Positions 38,801 to 50,839 of a DNA stretch of 64,000 nucleotides are shown in pieces (the first letter of the stretch is position 1; each line of letters starts with the position of its first letter). Origin of the DNA: Acanthosepion esculentum (lineage: Eukaryota; Mollusca; Cephalopoda; Sepiida; Sepiidae); contig OZ038479.1 in the NCBI GenBank assembly GCA_964036315.1, positions 62,668,804-62,732,803 of the forward strand, in the 5' to 3' direction. The notes under the pieces were generated by a model that did not search any database, had not been told where the DNA came from, and saw only the letters and a program-made list of their open reading frames with translations. The position numbers and the translations under genes were made by a program.

Positions 38801-41800
38801 CTGCATATTTTGGTATTTATCAATAGAAAAGTTAGAAAACATATTGAAATATTGCATCTTTTGTTATTTTGCAATAAAAAAGTTAGAATGCAAATAGGAA
38901 TACTGCATATTTTGGTATTTATCAATAGAAAAGTTAGAAAACATATTGAAATATTGCATCTTTTGTTATTTTGCAATAAAAAAGTTAGAATGCAAAAAGG
39001 AATACTGCATATTGTTATATTTTTTAATAGAAAAGTTAGAAAACCTATAGAAATATTGCATCTTTTGTTATTTTGCAATAAAAAAGTTAGAATGCAAATA
39101 GGAATACTGCATATTGTTATATTTTTCAATAGAAAAGTTAGAAAACATATTGAAATATTGCATCTATTGTTATTTTGCAATAAAAAAGTTAGAATGCAAA
39201 TAGGAATACTGCATATTTTGGTCTTTTTCAATAGAAAAGTTGGAAAACATATTGAAATATTGCATCTTTTGTTATTTTGCAATAAAAAAGTTAGAATGCA
39301 AAAAGGAATAATGCATATTTTGGTATTTATCAATAGAAAAGTTAGAAAACATATTGAAATATTGCATCTTTTGTTATTTTGCAATAAAAAAGTTAGAATG
39401 CAAATAGGAATACTGCATATTGTTATATTTTTCAATAGAAAAGTTAGAAAACATATTGAAATATTGCATCTTTTGTTATTTTGCAATAAAAAAGTTAGAA
39501 TGCAAATAGGAATACTGCATATTTTGGTCTTTTTCAATAGAAAAGTTAGAAAACTTATTGAAATATTGCATCTTTTGTTATTTTGCAATAAAAAAGTTAG
39601 AATGCAAATAGGAATACTACATATTTTGGTCTTTTTCAATAGAAAAGTTGAAAACATATTGAAATATTGCATCTTTTGTTATTTTGCAAAAAAAGTTAGA
39701 ATGCAAAAAGGAATACTGCATATTTTGGTCTTTTTCAATAGAAAAGTTAGAAAACATATTGAAATATTGCATCTTTTGTTATTTTGCAATAAAAAAGTAA
39801 GAATGCAAATAGGAATACTGCATATTTTGGTATTTATCAATAGAAAAGTTAGAAAACATATTGAAATATTGCATCTTTTGTTATTTTGCAATAAAAAAGT
39901 TAGAATGCAAAAAGGAATACTGTATATTGTTATATTTTTTAATAGAAAAGTTAGAAAACCTATAGAAATATCGCATCTTTTGTTATTTTGCAATAAAAAA
40001 GTTAGAATGCAAATAGGAATACTGCATATTTTGGTCTTTTTCAATAGAAAAGTTAGAAAACATATTGAAATATTGCATCTTTTGTTATTTTGCAATAAAA
40101 AAGTTAGAAGGCAAATAGGAATACTGCATATTGTTATATTTTTCAATAGAAAAGTTAGAAAACTTATTGAAATATTGCATCTTTTGTTATTTTGCAATAA
40201 AAAAGTTAGAATGCAAATAGGAATACTACATATTTTGGTCTTTTTCAATAGAAAAGTTAGAAAACATATTGAAATATTGCATCTTATGTTATTTTGCAAA
40301 AAAAGTTAGAATGCAACTAGGAGTACTGCATATTTTGGTCTTTTTAAATAGAAAAGTTAGAAAACATATTGAAATATTGCATCTTTTGTTATTTTGCAAT
40401 AAAAAAGTTAGAATGCAAATAGGAATACTGCATATTTTGGTCCTTTTCAATAGAAAAGTTAAAAAACATATTGAAATATTGCATCTTTTGTTATTTTGCA
40501 ATAAAAAAGTTAGAATGCAAATAGGAATACTGCATATTTTGGTCTTTTTCAATAGAAAAGTTAGAAAACATATTGAAATATTGCATCTTTTGTTATTTTG
40601 CAATAAAAAAGTTAGAATGCAAATAGGAATACTGCATATTGTTATATTTTTCAGTAGAAAAGTTAGAAAACATATTGAAATATTGCATCTTTTGTTATTT
40701 TGCAATAAAAAAGTTAGAATGCAAAAAGGAATACTGCATATTTTGGTATTTATCAATAGAAAGTTAGAAAACATATTGAAATATTGCATCTTTTGTCATT
40801 TTGCAATAAAAAAGTTAGAATGCAAATAGGAATACTGCATATTGTTATATTTTGCAATAGAAATTTAGAAAACATATTGAAATATTGCATCTTTTGTTAT
40901 TTTGCAATAAAAAAGTTAGAATGCAAATAGGAATACTGCATATTTTGGTATTTATCAATAGAAAAGTTAGAAAACATATTGAAATATTGCATCTTATGTT
41001 ATTTTGCAAAAAAAGTGAGAATGCAAAAAGGAATACTGCATATTTTGGTCTTTTTCAATAGAAAAGTTAGAAAACATATTGAAATATTGCATCTTTTGTT
41101 ATTTTGCAATAAAAAAGTTAGAATGCAATAAGGAATACTGCATATTTTGGTATTTATCAATAGAAAAGTTAGAAAACATATTGAATTATTGCATCTTTTG
41201 TTTTTTTGCAATAAAAAAGTTAGAATGCAATAAGGAATACTGCATATTTTGGTATTTATCAATAGAAAAGTTAGAAAACATATTGAAATATTGCATCTTT
41301 TGTTATTTTGCAATAAAAAAGTTAGAATGCAAATAGGAATACTGCATATTGTTATATTTTTCAGTAGAAAAGTTTGAAAACATATTGAAATATTGCATCT
41401 TTTGTTATTTTGCAATAAAAAAGTTAGAATGCAAAAAGGAATACTGCATATTTTGGTATTTATCAATAGAAAAGTAAAAAAACATATTGAAATATTGCAT
41501 CTTTTGTTATTTTGCAATAAAAAAGTTAGAATGCAAATAGGAATACTGCATATTGTTATATTTTTCAATAGAAAAGTTAGAAAACATATTGAAATATTGC
41601 ATCTTTTGTTATTTTGCAATAAAAAAGTTAGAATGCAAATAGGAATACTGCATATTTTGGAATTTATCAAAAGAAAAGTTAGAAAACATATTGAAATATT
41701 GCATCTTTTGTTATTTTGCAATAAAAAAGTTAGAATGCAAATAGGAATACTGCATATTTTGGTATTTATCAATAGAAAAGTTAGAAAACATATTGAAATA

Positions 41801-41900
41801 TTGCATCTTTTGTTATTTTGCAATAAAAAAGTTAGAATGCAAAAAGGAATACTGTATATTGTTATATTTTTTAATAGAAAAATTAGAAAACCTATAGAAA
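35820..41900. repeat. Mixed zone rich in short GCAAAAAAAG monomers
   Basis: Half A with GCAAAAAAAG in place of GCAATAAAAAAG (two bases shorter) recurs near 36,634, 36,734, 38,160, 39,685, 40,296 and 41,006. CAGTAG half B occurs near 36,175, 37,090, 37,803, 40,651 and 41,361. The segment 40,999-41,925 resembles 36,727-37,449, with GAATTATTGC, TTTGTTTTTTTGC, CAATAAGGAATAC and AAGTAAAAAAAC in common, so the two ends of this zone share a parent block. The segment 38,680-39,310 shares GTTAGAGTGC and GGAATAATGC with zones beyond 50 kb. Only satellite is seen. Confidence 0.8.
36624..36824. repeat. Twin 100-bp monomers
   Basis: Two successive monomers carry the same GCAAAAAAAGTGAG start and repeat at 100 bp instead of 102 bp. 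They are identical as far as I can read. This is the smallest recent duplication noticed: a single monomer duplicated in place. Confidence 0.85.
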
Positions 41901-42121
41901 TATTGCATCTTTTGTTATTTTGCAATAAAAAAAGTTAGAATGCATATAGGAATACTGCATATTTTGGTCTTTTTCAATAGAAAAGTTAGAAAACATATTG
42001 AAATATTGCATCTTTTGTTATTTTGCAATAAAAAATTAGAATGCAAAAAGGAATACTGCATATTTTGGTCTTTTTCAATAGAAAAGTTAGAAAACATATT
42101 GAAATATTGCATCTTTTGTTA

Positions 42122-42172
42122 TTTTGCAATAAAAAAGTTAGAATGCAAATAGGAATACTGCATATTTTGGTC
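42122..42172 (+). repeat. Half A, 51-bp subrepeat
   Basis: Half A is recognised by GCAATAAAAAAG at its start and by ATGCAAATAGGAATACTGCAT in the middle, read here in two overlapping pieces, ATGCAAATAGG and GGAATACTGCAT. Main variable sites across the array are CAAATAGG versus CAAAAAGG, the length of the A-run after GCAAT, and the last 10 bases, where the junction types differ. Half A carries most of the length variation of the monomer. Confidence 0.93.
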
Positions 42173-42223
42173 TTTTTCAATAGAAAAGTTAGAAAACATA
42201 TTGAAATATTGCATCTTTTGTTA
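42173..42223 (+). repeat. Half B, 51-bp subrepeat
   Basis: Half B is recognised by CAATAGAAAAGTTAGAAAAC followed by ATATTGAAATATTGCATC. It contains TAGAAAA twice, 9 bp apart. It appears more constant than half A through the window. Its main variants are AAAACCTATAGAAATATT, AAAACTTATTG, AAAGCATATTG and AAAACATATTTCAATATT. Each of these is clustered in particular zones. Confidence 0.93.
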
Positions 42224-42236
42224 TTTTGCAATAAAA
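42210..42236. other. Dyad at the B/A boundary: TATTGCA ... TGCAATA
   Basis: In each typical monomer the end of half B carries TATTGCA and the start of half A carries TGCAATA, its exact reverse complement, separated by the 13-base TCTTTTGTTATTT. Coordinates mark one example in the reference monomer. A weaker dyad, ATGCA ... TGCAT, lies inside half A. The 7-bp dyad is kept in most monomers, though short-A-run variants such as GCAAAAAAAG break one arm. It could be a protein-binding site or a weak hairpin, or only a by-product of the two similar halves. Confidence 0.6.
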
Positions 42237-45200
42237 AAGTTAGAATGCAAATAGGAATACTGCATATTGTTATATTTTTCAATAGAAAAGTTAGAAAACT
42301 TATTGAAATATTGCATCTTTTGTTATTTTGCAATGAAAAAGTTGGAATGCAAATAGGAATACTGCATATTTTGGTATTTATCAATAGAAAAGTTAGAAAA
42401 CTTATTGAAATATTGCATCTTTTGTTATTTTGCAATAAAAAAGTTAGAATGCAAATAGGAATACTACATATTTTGGTCTTTTTCAATAGAAAAGTTAGAA
42501 AACATATTGAAATATTACATCTTTTGTTATTTTGCAAAAAAAAGTTAGAATGCAAAAAGGAATACTGCATATTTTGGTCTTTTTCAATAGAAAAGTTAGA
42601 AAACATATTGAAATATTGCATCTTTTGTTATTTTGCAATAAAAAAGTTAGAATGCAAATAGGAATACTGCATATTGTTATATTTTTCAATAGAAAAGTTA
42701 GAAAACATATTGAAATATTGCATCTTTTGTTATTTTGCAATAAAAAAGTTAGAATGCAAATAGGAATACTGCATATTTTGGTCTTTTTCAATAGAAAAGT
42801 TAGAAAACATATTGAAATATTGCATCTTTTGTTATTTTGCAATAAAAAAGTTAGAATGCAAAAAGGAATACTGTATATTGTTATATTTTTTAATAGAAAA
42901 GTTAGAAAACCTATAGAAATATTGCATCTTTTGTTATTTTGCAATAAAAAAAGTTAGAATGCATATAGGAATACTGCATATTTTGGTCTTTTTCAATAGA
43001 AAAGTTAGAAAACATATTGAAATATTGCATCTTTTGTTATTTTGCAATAAAAAAGTTAGAATGCAAATAGGAATACTGCATATTTTGGTCTTTTTCAATA
43101 GAAAAGTTAGAAAACATATTGAAATATTGCATCTTTTGTTATTTTGCAATAAAAAAGTTAGAATGCAAATAGGAATACTGCATATTGTTATATTTTTCAA
43201 TAGAAAAGTTAGAAAACTTATTGAAATATTGCATCTTTTGTTATTTTGCAATGAAAAAGTTGGAATGCAAATAGGAATACTGCATATTTTGGTATTTATC
43301 AATAGAAAAGTTAGAAAACTTATTGAAATATTGCATCTTTTGTTATTTTGCAATAAAAAAGTTAGAATGCAAATAGGAATACTACATATTTTGGTCTTTT
43401 TCAATAGAAAAGTTAGAAAACATATTGAAATATTACATCTTTTGTTATTTTGCAAAAAAAAGTTAGAATGCAAAAAGGAATACTGCATATTTTGGTCTTT
43501 TTCAATAGAAAAGTTAGAAAACATATTGAAATATTGCATCTTTTGTTATTTTGCAATAAAAAATTAGAATGCAAAAAGGAATACTGCATATTTTGGTCTT
43601 TTTCAATAGAAAAGTTAGAAAACATATTGAAATATTGCATCTTTTGTTATTTTGCAATAAAAAAGTTAGAATGCAAATAGGAATACTGCATATTTTGGTC
43701 TTTTTCAATAGAAAAGTTAGAAAACATATTGAAATATTGCATCTTTTGTTATTTTGCAATAAAAAAGTTAGAATGCAAATAGGAATACTGCATATTGTTA
43801 TATTTTTCAATAGAAAAGTTAGAAAACTTATTGAAATATTGCATCTTTTGTTATTTTGCAATGAAAAAGTTGGAATGCAAATAGGAATACTGCATATTTT
43901 GGTATTTATCAATAGAAAAGTTAGAAAACTTATTGAAATATTGCATCTTTTGTTATTTTGCAATAAAAAAGTTAGAATGCAAATAGGAATACTACATATT
44001 TTGGTCTTTTTCAATAGAAAAGTTAGAAAACATATTGAAATATTACATCTTTTGTTATTTTGCAAAAAAAAGTTAGAATGCAAAAAGGAATACTGCATAT
44101 TTTGGTCTTTTTCAATAGAAAAGTTAGAAAACATATTGAAATATTGCATCTTTTGTTATTTTGCAATAAAAAAGTTAGAATGCAAAAAGGAATACTGTAT
44201 ATTGTTATATTTTTTAATAGAAAAGTTAGAAAACCTATAGAAATATTGCATCTTTTGTTATTTTGCAATAAAAAAAGTTAGAATGCATATAGGAATACTG
44301 CATATTTTGGTCTTTTTCAATAGAAAAGTTAGAAAACATATTGAAATATTGCATCTTTTGTTATTTTGCAATAAAAAATTAGAATGCAAAAAGGAATACT
44401 GCATATTTTGGTCTTTTTCAATAGAAAAGTTAGAAAACATATTGAAATATTGCATCTTTTGTTATTTTGCAATAAAAAAGTTAGAATGCAAATAGGAATA
44501 CTGCATATTTTGGTCTTTTTCAATAGAAAAGTTAGAAAACATATTGAAATATTGCATCTTTTGTTATTTTGCAATAAAAAAGTTAGAATGCAAATAGGAA
44601 TACTGCATATTGTTATATTTTTCAATAGAAAAGTTAGAAAACTTATTGAAATATTGCATCTTTTGTTATTTTGCAATGAAAAAGTTGGAATGCAAATAGG
44701 AATACTGCATATTTTGGTATTTATCAATAGAAAAGTTAGAAAACTTATTGAAATATTGCATCTTTTGTTATTTTGCAATAAAAAAGTTAGAATGCAAATA
44801 GGAATACTACATATTTTGGTCTTTTTCAATAGAAAAGTTAGAAAACATATTGAAATATTACATCTTTTGTTATTTTGCAAAAAAAAGTTAGAATGCAAAA
44901 AGGAATACTGCATATTTTGGTCTTTTTCAATAGAAAAGTTAGAAAACATATTGAAATATTGCATCTTTTGTTATTTTGCAATAAAAAAGTTAGAATGCAA
45001 ATAGGAATACTGCATATTGTTATATTTTTCAATAGAAAAGTTAGAAAACATATTGAAATATTGCATCTTTTGTTATTTTGCAATAAAAAAGTTAGAATGC
45101 TAATAGGAATACTGCATATTTTGGTCTTTTTCAATAGAAAAGTTAGAAAACATATTGAAATATTGCATCTTTTGTTATTTTGCAATAAAAAAGTTAGAAT

Positions 45201-46812
45201 GCAAATAGGAATACTGCATATTGTTATATTTTTCAATAGAAAAGTTAGAAAACTTATTGAAATATTGCATCTTTTGTTATTTTGCAATGAAAAAGTTGGA
45301 ATGCAAATAGGAATACTGCATATTTTGGTATTTATCAATAGAAAAGTTAGAAAACTTATTGAAATATTGCATCTTTTGTTATTTTGCAATAAAAAAGTTA
45401 GAATGCAAATAGGAATACTACATATTTTGGTCTTTTTCAATAGAAAAGTTAGAAAACATATTGAAATATTACATCTTTTGTTATTTTGCAAAAAAAAGTT
45501 AGAATGCAAAAAGGAATACTGCATATTTTGGTCTTTTTCAATAGAAAAGTTAGAAAACATATTGAAATATTGCATCTTTTGTTATTTTGCAATAAAAAAG
45601 TTAGAATGCAAATAGGAATACTGCATATTGTTATATTTTTCAATAGAAAAGTTAGAAAACATATTGAAATATTGCATCTTTTGTTATTTTGCAATAAAAA
45701 AGTTAGAATGCAAATAGGAATACTGCATATTTTGGTCTTTTTCAATAGAAAAGTTAGAAAACATATTGAAATATTGCATCTTTTGTTATTTTGCAATAAA
45801 AAAGTTAAAATGCAAAAAGGAATACTGTATATTGTTATATTTTTTAATAGAAAAGTTAGAAAACCTATAGAAATATTGCATCTTTTGTTATTTTGCAATA
45901 AAAAAAGTTAGAATGCATATAGGAATACTGCATATTTTGGTCTTTTTCAATAGAAAAGTTAGAAAACATATTGAAATATTGCATCTTTTGTTATTTTGCA
46001 ATAAAAAATTAGAATGCAAAAAGGAATACTGCATATTTTGGTCTTTTTCAATAGAAAAGTTAGAAAACATATTGAAATATTGCATCTTTTGTTATTTTGC
46101 AATAAAAAAGTTAGAATGCAAATAGGAATACTGCATATTTTGGTCTTTTTCAATAGAAAAGTTAGAAAACATATTGAAATATTGCATCTTTTGTTATTTT
46201 GCAATAAAAAAGTTAGAATGCAAATAGGAATACTGCATATTTTGGTATTTTTCAATAGAAAAGTTAGAAAACTTATTGAAATATTGCATCTTTTGTTATT
46301 TTGCAATGAAAAAGTTGGAATGCAAATAGGAATACTGCATATTTTGGTATTTATCAATAGAAAAGTTAGAAAACTTATTGAAATATTGCATCTTTTGTTA
46401 TTTTGCAATAAAAAAGTTAGAATGCAAATAGGAATACTACATATTTTGGTCTTTTTCAATAGAAAAGTTAGAAAACATATTGAAATATTACATCTTTTGT
46501 TATTTTGCAAAAAAAAGTTAGAATGCAAAAAGGAATACTGCATATTTTGGTCTTTTTCAATAGAAAAGTTAGAAAACATATTGAAATATTGCATCTTTTG
46601 TTATTTTGCAATAAAAAAGTTAGAATGCAAATAGGAATACTGCATATTGTTATATTTTTCAATAGAAAAGTTAGAAAACATATTGAAATATTGCATCTTT
46701 TGTTATTTTGCAATAAAAAAGTTAGAATGCAAATAGGAATACTGCATATTTTGGTATTTTTCAATAGAAAAGTTAGAAAACTTATTGAAATATTGCATCT
46801 TTTGTTATTTTG

Positions 46813-49800
46813 CAATGAAAAAGTTGGAATGCAAATAGGAATACTGCATATTTTGGTATTTATCAATAGAAAAGTTAGAAAACTTATTGAAATATTGCAT
46901 CTTTTGTTATTTTGCAATAAAAAAGTTAGAATGCAAATAGGAATACTACATATTTTGGTCTTTTTCAATAGAAAAGTTAGAAAACATATTGAAATATTAC
47001 ATCTTTTGTTATTTTGCAAAAAAAAGTTAGAATGCAAAAAGGAATACTGCATATTTTGGTCTTTTTCAATAGAAAAGTTAGAAAACATATTGAAATATTG
47101 CATCTTTTGTTATTTTGCAATAAAAAAGTTAGAATGCAAATAGGAATACTGCATATTGTTATATTTTTCAATAGAAAAGTTAGAAAACATATTGAAATAT
47201 TGCATCTTTTGTTATTTTGCAATAAAAAAGTTAGAATGCTAATAGGAATACTGCATATTTTGGTCTTTTTCAATAGAAAATTTAGAAAACATATTGAAAT
47301 ATTGCATCTTTTGTTATTTTGCAATAAAAAAGTTAGAATGCAAATAGGAATACTGCATATTGTTATATTTTTCAATAGAAAAGTTAGAAAACTTATTGAA
47401 ATATTGCATCTTTTGTTATTTTGCAATGAAAAAGTTGGAATGCAAATAGGAATACTGCATATTTTGGTATTTATCAAAAGAAAAGTTAGAAAACTTATTG
47501 AAATATTGCATCTTTTGTTATTTTGCAATAAAAAAGTTAGAATGCAAATAGGAATACTACATATTTTGGTCTTTTTCAATAGAAAAGTTAGAAAACATAT
47601 TGAAATATTACATCTTTTGTTATTTTGCAAAAAAAAGTTAGAATGCAAAAAGGAATACTGCATATTTTGGTCTTTTTCAATAGAAAAGTTAGAAAACATA
47701 TTGAAATATTGCATCTTTTGTTATTTTGAAATAAAAAAGTTAGAATGCAAATAGGAATACTGCATATTGTTATATTTTTCAATAGAAAAGTTAGAAAACA
47801 TATTGAAATATTGCATCTTTTGTTATTTTGCAATAAAAAAGTTAGAATGCAAATAGGAATACTGCATATTTTGGTCTTTTTCAATAGAAAAGTTAGAAAA
47901 CATATTGAAATATTGCATCTTTTGTTATTTTGCAATAAAAAAGTTAGAATGCAAAAAGGAATACTGTATATTGTTATATTTTTTAATAGAAAAGTTAGAA
48001 AACCTATAGAAATATTGCATCTTTTGTTATTTTGCAATAAAAAAAGTTAGAATGCATATAGGAATACTGCATATTTTGGTCTTTTTCAATAGAAAAGTTA
48101 GAAAACATATTGAAATATTGCATCTTTTGTTATTTTGCAATAAAAAATTAGAATGCAAAAAGGAATACTGCATATTTTGGTCTTTTTCAATAGAAAAGTT
48201 AGAAAACATATTGAAATATTGCATCTTTTGTTATTTTGCAATAATAAAGTTAGAATGCAAATAGGAATACTGCATATTTTGGTCTTTTTCAATAGAAAAG
48301 TTAGAAAACATATTGAAATATTGCATCTTTTGTTATTTTGCAATAAAAAAGTTAGAATGCAAATAGGAATACTGCATATTGTTATATTTTTCAATAGAAA
48401 AGTTAGAAAACTTATTGAAATATTGCATCTTTTGTTATTTTGCAATGAAAAAGTTGGAATGCAAATAGGAATACTGCATATTTTGGTATTTATCAATAGA
48501 AAAGTTAGAAAACTTATTGAAATATTGCATCTTTTGTTATTTTGCAATAAAAAAGTTAGAATGCAAATAGGAATACTACATATTTTGGTCTTTTTCAATA
48601 GAAAAGTTAGAAAACATATTGAAATATTACATCTTTTGTTATTTTGCAAAAAAAAGTTAGAATGCAAAAAGGAATACTGCATATTTTGGTCTTTTTCAAT
48701 AGAAAAGTTAGAAAACATATTGAAATATTGCATCTTTTGTTATTTTGCAATAAAAAAGTTAGAATGCAAATAGGAATACTGCATATTGTTATATTTTTCA
48801 ATAGAAAAGTTAGAAAACATATTGAAATATTGCATCTTTTGTTATTTTGCAATAAAAAAGTTAGAATGCTAATAGGAATACTGCATATTTTGGTCTTTTT
48901 CAATAGAAAAGTTAGAAAACATATTGAAATATTGCATCTTTTGTTATTTTGCAATAAAAAAGTTAGAATGCAAATAGGAATACTGCATATTGTTATATTT
49001 TTCAATAGAAAAGTTAGAAAACTTATTGAAATATTGCATCTTTTGTTATTTTGCAATGAAAAAGTTGGAATGCAAATAGGAATACTGCATATTTTGGTAT
49101 TTATCAATAGAAAAGTTAGAAAACTTATTGAAATATTGCATCTTTTGTTATTTTGCAATAAAAAAGTTAGAATGCAAATAGGAATACTACATATTTTGGT
49201 CTTTTTCAATAGAAAAGTTAGAAAACATATTGAAATATTACATCTTTTGTTATTTTGCAAAAAAAAGTTAGAATGCAAAAAGGAATACTGCATATTTTGG
49301 TCTTTTTCAATAGAAAAGTTAGAAAACATATTGAAATATTGCATCTTTTGTTATTTTGCAATAAAAAAGTTAGAATGCAAATAGGAATACTGCATATTGT
49401 TATATTTTTCAATAGAAAAGTTAGAAAACATATTGAAATATTGCATCTTTTGTTATTTTGCAATAAAAAAGTTAGAATGCAAATAGGAATACTGCATATT
49501 TTGGTCTTTTTCAATAGAAAAGTTAGAAAACATATTGAAATATTGCATCTTTTGTTATTTTGCAATAAAAAAGTTAGAATGCAAAAAGGAATACTGTATA
49601 TTGTTATATTTTTTAATAGAAAAGTTAGAAAACCTATAGAAATATTGCATCTTTTGTTATTTTGCAATAAAAAAAGTTAGAATGCATATAGGAATACTGC
49701 ATATTTTGGTCTTTTTCAATAGAAAAGTTAGAAAACATATTGAAATATTGCATCTTTTGTTATTTTGCAATAAAAAATTAGAATGCAAAAAGGAATACTG

Positions 49801-50073
49801 CATATTTTGGTCTTTTTCAATAGAAAAGTTAGAAAACATATTGAAATATTGCATCTTTTGTTATTTTGCAATAAAAAAGTTAGAATGCAAATAGGAATAC
49901 TGCATATTTTGGTCTTTTTCAATAGAAAAGTTAGAAAACATATTGAAATATTGCATCTTTTGTTATTTTGCAATAAAAAAGTTAGAATGCAAATAGGAAT
50001 ACTGCATATTGTTATATTTTTCAATAGAAAAGTTAGAAAACTTATTGAAATATTGCATCTTTTGTTATTTTGC
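46813..50073. repeat. 1,630-bp HOR (16-mer), two regular copies
   Basis: Markers at 46,813, 48,443 and 50,073 are exactly 1,630 bp apart, with internal markers at 47,424 and 49,054. An earlier copy with the same spacing spans 44,674-46,304. GCATATAGG falls at 48,055 and 49,685, also 1,630 bp apart. Differences are few: CAATAGAAAATTTAG near 47,275 and TATCAAAAGAAAAG near 47,473 are seen only in the first copy. Confidence 0.9.
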
Positions 50074-50839
50074 AATGAAAAAGTTGGAATGCAAATAGGA
50101 ATACTGCATATTTTGGTATTTATCAATAGAAAAGTTAGAAAACTTATTGAAATATTGCATCTTTTGTTATTTTGCAATAAAAAAGTTAGAATGCAAATAG
50201 GAATACTACATATTTTGGTCTTTTTCAATAGAAAAGTTAGAAAACATATTGAAATATTACATCTTTTGTTATTTTGCAAAAAAAAGTTAGAATGCAAAAA
50301 GGAATACTGCATATTTTGGTCTTTTTCAATAGAAAAGTTAGAAAACATATTGAAATATTGCATCTTTTGTTATTTTGCAATAAAAAAGTTAGAATGCAAA
50401 TAGGAATACTGCATATTTTGGTCTTTTTCAATAGAAAAGTTAGAAAACATATTGAAATATTGCATCTTTTGTTATTTTGCAAAAAAAGTTAGAATGCAAA
50501 TAGGAGTACTGCATATTTTGGTCTTTTTAAATAGAAAAGTTAGAAAACATATTGAAATATTGCATCTTTTGTTATTTTGCAATAAAAAAGTTAGAATGCA
50601 AATAGGAATACTGCATATTTTGGTATTTATCAATAGGAAAGTTAGAAAACATATTGAAACATTGCATCTTTTGTTATTTTGCAATAAAAAAGTTAGAATG
50701 CAAAAAGGAATACTGCATATTTTGGTATTTATCAATAGAAAAGTTAGAAAACATATTGAAATATTGCATCTTTTGTTATTTTGTAATAAAAAAGTTAGAA
50801 TGCAAAAAGGAATACTGCATATTGTTATATTTTTCAATA

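Larger units (their letters stand above)
42122..42223 (+). repeat. Reference monomer (half A + half B, 102 bp)
   Basis: This is a clean example of the commonest monomer. Half A (42,122-42,172) begins TTTTGCAATAAAAAAGTTAG and ends TTTTGGTC. Half B (42,173-42,223) begins TTTTTCAATAGAAAAGTTAG and ends TTTTGTTA. The halves align without gaps and differ at 11 of 51 positions: 5, 11, 23, 24, 27, 30, 32, 37, 43, 49 and 51. The monomer therefore arose by duplication of a 51-bp ancestor, followed by divergence of the halves and amplification of the pair. The phase chosen for the monomer start is arbitrary. Confidence 0.95.
41900..50490. repeat. Eleven-copy cassette with alternating 611/1,019-bp spacing
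   Basis: A cassette of about four monomers recurs eleven times. It carries AAAACTTATTG, CAATGAAAAAGTTGGAATGC, TTGGTATTTATC, AAAACTTATTG, CTACATATTTTGG, ATTACATC and GCAAAAAAAAGTTAG in order. The CAATGAAAAAG marker lies at 42,331; 43,249; 43,859; 44,674; 45,285; 46,304; 46,813; 47,424; 48,443; 49,054 and 50,073. Spacings are 918, 610, 815, 611, 1,019, 509, 611, 1,019, 611 and 1,019 bp. The last part is a regular 1,630-bp (16-mer) HOR made of a 611- and a 1,019-bp arm. The 1,019-bp arm carries the GCATATAGG trimer. Confidence 0.93.

Noticed and set aside
42210..42236. Transcription terminators at the TATTGCA/TGCAATA dyads
   Set aside because: The stem is short and A/T-rich with a 13-base loop, and it recurs in every monomer with no gene upstream.
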